Shown here one piece after another: positions 6,666 to 12,013 of a stretch of 12,013 bases of DNA. The stretch comes from Candidatus Cloacimonas sp. SDB (GTDB lineage: Bacteria; Cloacimonadota; Cloacimonadia; Cloacimonadales; TCS61). Position 1 is the first letter of the stretch; every line of letters begins with the position of its first letter. The notes under the pieces were generated by a model, which was given only the letters and a program-made list of their open reading frames with translations, was not told where the DNA came from and did not search any database. The position numbers and the translations under genes were made by a program. The stretch spans positions 1 to 12,013 of the forward strand of contig LKUH01000191.1 in NCBI GenBank assembly GCA_001412425.1, given 5' to 3'.

Positions 6666-8750
6666 ATGCAAAAACTAAACGGTGAATCCAAGAACCTGAT
6701 AACAGAAAACATAGAAAAACTTAAACAGCTCTTTCCGGAAGTTTTCTCGGAAGGTAAAGTACAGATGGAAGTACTTGAATCCCTGCTGGGTGAATACAGG
6801 GAAACCGAACAGGAACGTTACTCCTTCACCTGGAACGGCAAAGCCATGGCACGCCGGGAAGCTCAGAAAGTTTCCACCGGTACACTACGACCCTGCCCGG
6901 AAGAATCCGTGGACTGGGACACCACCCAGAACCTTTATATCGAAGGTGACAACCTGGAGGTGCTGAAACTCCTGCAGAAAAGCTACCATAGCAAAATTAA
7001 AATGATCTACATAGACCCGCCCTATAACACTGGTAAAGACTTTGTTTACAAAGACAACTACCATGACAACCTGCAGAACTATAAAGAACTCACCGGGCAA
7101 ACAGACGAAGAAGGGCGCCGCCTCTCCACCAACAGCGAAACCGCCGGACGCTACCATAGCAATTGGCTTAATATGATGTACCCTCGTTTGAAACTGGCTC
7201 GTAATTTACTTAGAGAAGATGGTGTTATATTTATTTCCATTGATGATAATGAAGTACACAACCTACGCAAAATCTGTGATGAGATATTTGGAGAAGAAAA
7301 TCTTGTGGCAAAATTTGATTGGCGGAAAAAAACTGGTGCTAATGATGCAAAAGATATTGCTATTATTACTGAAACAATATATTTATACGCAAAAAATCTT
7401 CCTATTACTATCGAAAATAGTATCTGGGCACGTGATGAAAGTTCAATTAATCAAAAAAGATATAGCTTATCTGATGAATTCTTAGAGACAAGAGGGAAAT
7501 TCTATTTTGATACTCTTGATCGTGGTGGACTTCAATATTCAGATTCAATGAATTTTGGGATAAAAGCACCTGATGGAGGTATAATTTTCCCAAATGGACG
7601 TTCAACATTTGTAAATGATGGTTGGATTTGGAAGTGGGGAAAAGAAAAAGTTCAGTGGGGAATAGAGAATAAATTTTTAGAATTTGTAACGTCCACAAAA
7701 AGCGAAGGTTCGGAATATACTATAAAATATAAAGTTTATCAGAATGTTGACAATGAAGGGAATTTCCGAAAAAGTTCTGGGCGGGCTTATACTAATTTGA
7801 TAACAGCCCCAATTAATCAACAAGGTAATTCAGACTTTTCGAATTTGTTTGAAGGCAAAATCTATTTTTCTAATCCAAAGCCAATTGGCCTAATACGATA
7901 TTTATTGAAAACAATAAGCAATAACTCTACCAATTCAAAAGAAATCATTCTCGATTTCTTCTCCGGTTCCTCTACAACAGCACATGCAGTAATGGAGCTC
8001 AACAAAGAAGATGCTTCGACAGACTCAGCACAAGTTTATGGTAACCGCAAATACATTATGGTACAATTACCAGAACCTACAGATGAAAATAGCGAAGCTT
8101 ATAAAGCCGGCTACAAAACCATTTCCGATATTGGCAAAGAGCGTATTCGCAGAGCAGCTGATAAAATCAAACAAGAACTGAAAGCGGGAAAGGTAAAAGG
8201 TGAAAAGGAAAAAGCTGAAAGCCCACTCTTTGAAAAAATGGAAGAACAAAGCTCCGTGCCCTCCGCCTGCCAAGCCGAAGTTCCGGAATTTCCGGAACGA
8301 AGGTTGGTGAACTCCGTGGTTAATAACCTCGACCTGGGCTTCAAAGTCTTCAAACTGGACAGCTCCAACCTCAAAGCCTGGGATCCTGCTACCAAAGATC
8401 TGGAGCAAAGCTTGTACGATGCCATTTCCAATATAAAAGAAGACCGGGATGAAGACGACGTACTCTACGAGATACTGCTCAAGTTCGGTTTAGATCTTAC
8501 CTTACCAATTGAAGAAAAGCTTATCGCAAACAATAAAGTATTTAACATAGGTGCCGGGGCATTGCTTGTCTGTCTTGCAGAAAATATAAGCCTCGATGTA
8601 GTAGAGGGTATCGGTAAACTTAAAGAGGAACTTAACCCAGAAACCTGTCGAGTTGTCTTCAAGGATAATGGCTTTAAAGACGATGTAGTCAAAACCAATG
8701 CTATGCAGATAATGAAGCGTTATGGGATAGAGGAAGTTAGGAGTATATGA
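6666..8750 (+). CDS. mod: Type III restriction-modification Mod subunit (N6-adenine DNA methyltransferase)
   Basis: A 694-residue Mod protein, normal length for the family. It transfers a methyl group from S-adenosylmethionine to adenine in a short asymmetric site and, in complete systems, gives Res its DNA specificity. Catalytic motif IV is DPPY at 117-120 (within YIDPPYNTGKDF), preceded by YIEGDNLEVLKLL. The cofactor motif DFFSGSSTTAHA starts at residue 430. DPPY before the cofactor motif marks the beta class. The target recognition domain should lie between, about 190-410. That stretch is far more AT-rich (17 G/C in 60 at 7441-7500) than the flanks (37 in 60 at 6841-6900; 29 in 60 at 8341-8400), a sign of domain exchange. 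The C-terminus, VVKTNAMQIMKRYGIEEVRSI, recurs in a chimera at 10757-10819. No intact res follows inside the window; a toxin-antitoxin-like pair does. It may act as an orphan methyltransferase or with a res beyond the edge. Confidence 0.95.
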   Translation: MQKLNGESKNLITENIEKLKQLFPEVFSEGKVQMEVLESLLGEYRETEQERYSFTWNGKAMARREAQKVSTGTLRPCPEESVDWDTTQNLYIEGDNLEVLKLLQKSYHSKIKMIYIDPPYNTGKDFVYKDNYHDNLQNYKELTGQTDEEGRRLSTNSETAGRYHSNWLNMMYPRLKLARNLLREDGVIFISIDDNEVHNLRKICDEIFGEENLVAKFDWRKKTGANDAKDIAIITETIYLYAKNLPITIENSIWARDESSINQKRYSLSDEFLETRGKFYFDTLDRGGLQYSDSMNFGIKAPDGGIIFPNGRSTFVNDGWIWKWGKEKVQWGIENKFLEFVTSTKSEGSEYTIKYKVYQNVDNEGNFRKSSGRAYTNLITAPINQQGNSDFSNLFEGKIYFSNPKPIGLIRYLLKTISNNSTNSKEIILDFFSGSSTTAHAVMELNKEDASTDSAQVYGNRKYIMVQLPEPTDENSEAYKAGYKTISDIGKERIRRAADKIKQELKAGKVKGEKEKAESPLFEKMEEQSSVPSACQAEVPEFPERRLVNSVVNNLDLGFKVFKLDSSNLKAWDPATKDLEQSLYDAISNIKEDRDEDDVLYEILLKFGLDLTLPIEEKLIANNKVFNIGAGALLVCLAENISLDVVEGIGKLKEELNPETCRVVFKDNGFKDDVVKTNAMQIMKRYGIEEVRSI

Positions 8751-8762
8751 TTTATAATTTAT

Positions 8763-8828
8763 TTGACTTAAAATCATTTATTTTGCATAGAATCATTAGC
8801 GTTGATCGTGTGCAATTTCTATGATTTT
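8763..8828 (+). promoter_or_regulatory. Putative promoter with nested dyads ahead of the toxin-antitoxin-like pair
   Basis: TTGACT (8763-8768) resembles a -35 box; 17 bases later CATAGA (8786-8791) is only a weak -10 match. Two inverted repeats are nested here: AAAATCAT (8770-8777) with ATGATTTT (8821-8828), and CATAGAA (8786-8792) with TTCTATG (8817-8823). The inner half-sites are 31 bp apart, about three helical turns. AGGAGG (8829-8834) follows, five bases before ATG 8840. This layout fits autoregulation by the first gene product, which carries a winged helix. It also marks a separate transcription unit after mod. Confidence 0.45.
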
Positions 8829-8839
8829 AGGAGGTTTGT

Positions 8840-9835
8840 ATGAACTTGATTGATAAATTCAGAAAATACATGTCTGATGTTCTTAGTTTAGAAGTAAACA
8901 TTACAATGAGTCAAGCAAGAACTAAGAACGATTTGCCTTTCGCCATTGTAGATAATTATAAGTTTTATGATGTGACCATACTTGACAATCCATATTTAGC
9001 AATAGCACCAATCGATGGAGATAATCTTACCCCCTCTGTGTATCGCAAACAAATTGATGTTATAACAAATTCTATCAATAGAGAAGTAATCTTATTGGTG
9101 CCTGTCTTAGATTCCTTTAACAGGAAAAGGCTTATTAAATACAAAGTTCCTTTTATTGTACCGGGGAATCAAATGTATCTCCCAAATTTAATGATAGATC
9201 TTAGAGAACATTTCAGAAAATTGAAAACAAAAAAAGAACACTACAGTCCTGCGGCTCAATCTTTACTTCTATACATGCTTAACAGAAATTCTTTTGGCCC
9301 GTTTGATGTTGATACCCTTTCAGAAATTTCAGGTTACTCGAAGCCAACCATAAGGCGATGCTTAAAAGAGTTTGATAATAGTGATTTAGGATCGATTACA
9401 ACCGACAACAAGAATAAGATTTTTAATATAAAAAATGATAAAATTTCTATCTGGGAAAAAAGTAAGGAATTGCTTAAATCACCTGTCAATAAAACTGTCT
9501 GGTTAGGTCATAATCCCCCAGGAGAGGCTTTTCCTGAAGCAGGTCTTTCAGCGCTATCAAGAAATAGTATGATTGCATCACCCAAAAATGCTACCTATGC
9601 TATATGGAAAAATGAATGGAAGGTATTAAGGCAGGATCAAAAATTCCGCAATCTTTTAGAACCAGATCGCACAGAAACAAATGTTTGCTTGCAGATCTGG
9701 AGTTATTCACCAACTTTATGGAGACCTGCCTATGAAGTTGATAAGTTTTCTCTATATCTGAGCTTGATAAATGGTGCAGATGAAAGAATTGAAGATGCCT
9801 TAGAAGAAATATTATCCGGAGAATTACGTGGTTAA
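8840..9835 (+). CDS. Winged-helix regulator, probable antitoxin of a type IV-like TA pair
   Basis: A 331-residue cytoplasmic protein with an excellent Shine-Dalgarno site (AGGAGG, 8829-8834). Residues ~1-125 form an alpha/beta domain ending in VPFIVPGNQMYLP (103-115), a signature I associate with proteins encoded just before AbiEii-like nucleotidyltransferases. Residues ~137-185 form a winged helix, with LSEISGYSKPTIRRCLKEF as the recognition helix region. The C-terminal part includes WLGHNPPGEAFPEAGLSAL and an RPAYEVDKFSLYLSL stretch. Its TAA (9833-9835) overlaps the next gene by eight bases, so the two are made together. By analogy with AbiE systems it would repress its own promoter, where dyads are visible, and counter the toxin. 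The family has been labelled MarR-like in databases as I recall; the antitoxin role is inferred from pairing. Confidence 0.7.
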   Translation: MNLIDKFRKYMSDVLSLEVNITMSQARTKNDLPFAIVDNYKFYDVTILDNPYLAIAPIDGDNLTPSVYRKQIDVITNSINREVILLVPVLDSFNRKRLIKYKVPFIVPGNQMYLPNLMIDLREHFRKLKTKKEHYSPAAQSLLLYMLNRNSFGPFDVDTLSEISGYSKPTIRRCLKEFDNSDLGSITTDNKNKIFNIKNDKISIWEKSKELLKSPVNKTVWLGHNPPGEAFPEAGLSALSRNSMIASPKNATYAIWKNEWKVLRQDQKFRNLLEPDRTETNVCLQIWSYSPTLWRPAYEVDKFSLYLSLINGADERIEDALEEILSGELRG

Positions 9836-10595
9836 GGGATATGATAAGTTCAAATTAACCTTTCAGAAGTATGCAGATCAATTCATTCTTATCGGTGGAA
9901 CTGCTTGCGACTATCAAATGGAAGATGTTGGACTTGAGTTCAGGGCAACTAAAGATCTGGATATAGTTTTAATTGTGGAAGCCTTAACACCGCAATTTGT
10001 AAAAACTTTCTGGGATTTTATTAAAAAGGGGGGCTATAGCCAGCGGGAAAGAAGCAGTGGGAAAAAGGAATTTTTCCGTTTTCTTAAACCCAATGATGAA
10101 TCTCATCCTTTTATGATTGAATTATTTGCTCGCAAATCTAATTTAATTGAAGTTCCTGAAGACATAATTATCGCTCCAATTCCTACTTCAGATGAAGTTT
10201 CAAGTTTATCTGCAATATTACTCGATGACAATTACTATGATTTCGTAAAAGAACACCGCAATATCCGTGATGGCATTCCAATGGTCGATACAGAATGCTT
10301 AATTCTACTCAAAGCTAATGCCTGGATGAATCTTTCAGAAAGAAAGAATCGCGGCGAAAAAGTAAAGGGTCGGGATATTAAGAAACATAAATGCGATATT
10401 ATCCGGCTTTACCAATTGTTGCCTGCGGGTGGTTCAATAGAATTACCAAATGCACTTCTTAATGACATGAATAATTTCATGGTCAAATATGAACAGGAAT
10501 CAAATTTAAATCCTTCTCAATTTGGGGTAAATTTATCTAAGGAAAATTTTCTAAAAAGACTCAAAAATTATTTCCATTTGGTAAAGCAAGAATAA
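9828..10595 (+). CDS. AbiEii-like nucleotidyltransferase, probable toxin
   Basis: A 255-residue protein from GTG 9828, overlapping the preceding gene by eight bases. It shows the polymerase-beta-type nucleotidyltransferase pattern: G23-G24-T after a hydrophobic strand (FILIGGTA), then TKDLDIVL with D43-x-D45 as the metal pair, and FMIELFA about 50 residues on as a candidate third acidic residue. Further on, ILLKANAWMNL and KVKGRDIKKHKCDIIRL resemble the conserved C-terminal motifs of AbiEii proteins (Lys, then Arg-Asp-x-x-Lys/Asp). AbiEii toxins transfer nucleotides to RNA targets and stop growth; some act on tRNA ends. The upstream winged-helix gene is its likely antitoxin. The catalytic residues appear intact, so it is probably active. 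The exact substrate cannot be told from sequence. Only two bases separate it from the next reading frame. Confidence 0.75.
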   Translation: MVKGYDKFKLTFQKYADQFILIGGTACDYQMEDVGLEFRATKDLDIVLIVEALTPQFVKTFWDFIKKGGYSQRERSSGKKEFFRFLKPNDESHPFMIELFARKSNLIEVPEDIIIAPIPTSDEVSSLSAILLDDNYYDFVKEHRNIRDGIPMVDTECLILLKANAWMNLSERKNRGEKVKGRDIKKHKCDIIRLYQLLPAGGSIELPNALLNDMNNFMVKYEQESNLNPSQFGVNLSKENFLKRLKNYFHLVKQE

Positions 10596-10597
10596 TT

Positions 10598-10837
10598 ATG
10601 AAACTAAAATTCGATAGCAAATTAGCCTTCCAGCTGGAAGCGATCCAATCTCTTACAGACATATTCGAAGGACAGGAGACCTGTAAAACCAATTTCTCGG
10701 TAACTAAACCAACCATTTACAAAGATCAATTCACCATTCCGGATGAGAAGATTGGAGTGGTTAAAACCAACGCAATGGGGATCATGAAGCGATATGGCAT
10801 TGAAGAAGTTAGGGGTATTATAGATTATGAAATATAA
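10598..10837 (+). pseudogene. Chimeric relic: type III Res N-terminus joined to a second Mod C-terminus
   Basis: This 79-codon frame has two parts of different origin. Residues 1-53 (MKLKFDSKLAFQLEAIQ..., IFEGQETCKTNF) match the start of type III Res subunits, including the Q-motif region ahead of the helicase core; a full Res has roughly 900-1000 residues. Residues 54-74 (VVKTNAMGIMKRYGIEEVRGI) match the end of Mod: 19 of 21 residues are identical to the intact Mod in this window. The junction lies near 10757. All of the helicase and nuclease parts of Res and nearly all of this second Mod are missing, so neither activity can remain. The frame is still open and overlaps fic by 11 bases, so it may be translated and may help couple fic. 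A deletion between a res start and a divergent mod end is the simplest explanation. Confidence 0.8.
10757..10819 (+). repeat. mod: Second, diverged copy of the mod 3' end (compare 8685-8747)
   Basis: Aligned codon by codon with 8685-8747, this 63-base stretch differs at 13 positions (about 79% identical). Ten of the differences are silent, and only two residues change (Gln to Gly and Ser to Gly). Homology is not evident just upstream of 10757, where the Res-like part ends. The mostly silent divergence shows that the copy came from a separate mod gene long under selection and not from a recent tandem duplication of the neighbour. Confidence 0.85.
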
Positions 10838-11933
10838 AATAATTGATCCAGATAAAGCATATAATGAATTACCCAAAATTTCTCCTCAAGGCATTACCTT
10901 GAATGAAGATATTTACGTTCAACTCATCAAATCTCATAAGGTTTTAGCAGAGCTAAAAGGGTATTCAGAATTATTGCCAAATAAGAACATAATCCTCAAT
11001 TCCATTACTCTGGAAGAAGCCAAGGACAGTTCTGAGATTGAGAATATCATCACTACCCATGATGAGCTTTATAAGGCAATTGCCCTGAAAAAGAAAATTC
11101 ATAATCCTGCTATAAAGGAAGTTCTCAACTATCGGAGAGCATTATTTTTAGGAATGGATTTGATAAAAGAAAAGGGTATATTTACAACCAATATGATCGT
11201 AGCCATTCAACAAGAGATCGAAGAGAATGAAGCAGGTTTAAGAAAGCTTCCCGGCACAAAGTTGATGAATGATCTAACCGGAGAAATAAGATACACTCCC
11301 CCAGATGATCAGGATGTTATCAAATCACTTATGAGGAATTTGGAAGAGTTTATTAATGAAGAGAATGATAAGCTTGACCCACTCATCAAACTTGCTATTA
11401 TCCATTATCAGTTTGAAGCTATACATCCCTTTTATGATGGTAATGGTCGAACCGGCAGGATCATCAACGTGCTTTATCTAATCTTAATGAGATTGCTCAA
11501 TGAACCATTTTTGTATTTAAGCAGTTATATCATAAGACATAAACCAAAGTATTACTCGTTACTGCACGATGTAACCTTTAAAGACGAATGGGAACCGTGG
11601 CTGATGTTCATATTGCAAGCAATAGAAACAACCGCAAAAGAAACTCTTACCATGAGTGAGAATATTATTAAACTCTTCGACGCAACTTCAGTTGTCATTA
11701 AGAATGAGCTTAATAAAATTTATTCAAAAGAGCTGGTAGAAGTTCTTTTTTCTAATGTTTACTGCAAGATTTCTGATCTGGTGGATAATGGTATTGCATC
11801 TCGAAACATTGCCTCAAACTATCTTAAAATGCTTGAAACCAAAGGCATACTCAAAAGTGTGAAGATAGGTCGAGAAGTGATTTATATAAATGTTAATTTA
11901 TTTGCACTTTTCAAGAATCCCAAAAGGCACTGA
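10827..11933 (+). CDS. Fic-domain AMP-transferase-type protein with C-terminal winged helix
   Basis: A 368-residue Fic protein. The catalytic motif HPFYDGNGRTGR at 200-211 is complete (His200, Asp204, Arg208, Arg211), as needed for transfer of AMP from ATP to a protein hydroxyl. An N-terminal inhibitory motif of the S-x-x-x-E-N form lies at 68-73; Glu72 would pair with Arg211, making this a self-inhibited class II Fic protein. The N-terminal Fic_N-like region (~1-95) precedes the core (~95-260), and residues ~305-360 look like a winged helix (ISDLVDNGIASRNIASNYLKMLE). It starts 11 bases inside the end of the Res/Mod relic. From memory, Fic genes are frequently found between mod and res in type III loci, so this may be the surviving neighbour of the second mod. 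The target and the link to R-M are unknown. Confidence 0.92.
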   Translation: MKYKIIDPDKAYNELPKISPQGITLNEDIYVQLIKSHKVLAELKGYSELLPNKNIILNSITLEEAKDSSEIENIITTHDELYKAIALKKKIHNPAIKEVLNYRRALFLGMDLIKEKGIFTTNMIVAIQQEIEENEAGLRKLPGTKLMNDLTGEIRYTPPDDQDVIKSLMRNLEEFINEENDKLDPLIKLAIIHYQFEAIHPFYDGNGRTGRIINVLYLILMRLLNEPFLYLSSYIIRHKPKYYSLLHDVTFKDEWEPWLMFILQAIETTAKETLTMSENIIKLFDATSVVIKNELNKIYSKELVEVLFSNVYCKISDLVDNGIASRNIASNYLKMLETKGILKSVKIGREVIYINVNLFALFKNPKRH

Positions 11934-11936
11934 TTA

Positions 11937-12002
11937 AGTGCATATAATTACAACATGCACTAAAAATTAAAGAATCAGTGCATATTTTTTAAACGTGCAC
12001 TG
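11937..12002. promoter_or_regulatory. Two tandem dyads 40 bp apart, operator-like
   Basis: AGTGCAT (11937-11943) pairs with ATGCACT (11955-11961), and CAGTGCA (11976-11982) pairs with TGCACTG (11996-12002). The shared core AGTGCA recurs at exactly 40 bp (11937 and 11977), as does TGCACT (11956 and 11996). Half-sites within a dyad are 19 bp apart. All four therefore lie on nearly the same face of the helix. They begin four bases after the fic stop and may control the next gene, outside the window, or be bound by the winged helix of the Fic protein. No T-run follows either dyad, so they do not look like terminators. Confidence 0.6.
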
Positions 12003-12013
12003 CTGTAGTGTAT

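Noticed and set aside
7219..7485. An 88-codon + strand frame within the mod recognition domain
   Set aside because: It lies fully inside mod in another frame and has no ribosome site or recognisable motif.
120..8750. A DISARM or BREX system
   Set aside because: The SNF2 helicase, PLD domain and methyltransferase superficially recall DISARM, but no DUF1998 (DrmB) or DrmA gene is visible, the PLD domain is fused to the helicase, and Mod is of type III kind. No BREX core gene is seen.
8067..8777. Minus-strand open frames of up to 113 codons under the 3' half of mod
   Set aside because: Mod in this stretch is conserved on the + strand; the opposite frames are Phe/Ser-rich shadows with no support.
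11937..12002. Start of a CRISPR array
   Set aside because: The repeats are short dyads with AT-rich spacers, only two units, and the period of 40 bp matches operator spacing; no cas gene is present.

Overview
The window is a compact, AT-rich bacterial defence-type locus. All recognisable genes are on the + strand and tightly packed, with several overlapping or nearly overlapping starts and stops. No ribosomal, tRNA, CRISPR, transposase or integrase feature is visible. Composition and codon style (AT-rich, many GAT/ATC/CTG codons, strong GGAGG-type Shine-Dalgarno sites) fit an AT-rich bacterium, perhaps of the FCB group such as Cloacimonadota. That placement is a weak inference, because no phylogenetic marker is present.

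Layout. (1) 1-123: the last 40 codons of an unknown upstream gene, overlapping the next start by ATGA. (2) 120-3326: a 1068-residue SNF2-type helicase with an N-terminal phospholipase-D-like domain. (3) 3346-4101: its usual partner, a DUF4391 protein, interrupted by one in-frame TGA at codon 47. (4) about 4185/4218-4949: an AbiEi/DUF6577-like winged-helix protein with no adjacent toxin. (5) 4987-6630: an AlbA_2 (Schlafen-type) plus HATPase protein of the COG2865 kind, with an odd out-of-frame repeat in its linker. (6) 6666-8750: a type III restriction-modification Mod N6-adenine methyltransferase. (7) 8840-9835 and 9828-10595: a two-gene module that looks like a type IV toxin-antitoxin pair (winged-helix regulator plus AbiEii-like nucleotidyltransferase), preceded by dyad symmetries. 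(8) 10598-10837: a 79-residue chimera joining the N-terminus of a type III Res subunit to the C-terminal tail of a second, divergent Mod. (9) 10827-11933: a Fic AMP-transferase-type protein. (10) 11937-12002: two tandem dyads, 40 bp apart, at the window edge.

How it fits together. The genes look like a remodelled type III-like R-M island. Mod is intact, but no full Res lies in the window. A toxin-antitoxin-like pair sits where Res would be expected, followed by a relic with a Res start fused to another Mod end. The likeliest history is that at least two related mod-containing loci recombined or collapsed by deletion, leaving the chimera as a scar. A complete res may lie downstream of 12013, after fic. 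The helicase/DUF4391 pair has a very different GATC density from mod, which supports a patchwork origin. No single gene is of a wholly unknown family except the upstream fragment. The novelty lies in the arrangement, the chimera, the disrupted DUF4391 gene, the unusual start of the AbiEi-like gene and the dyad arrays.
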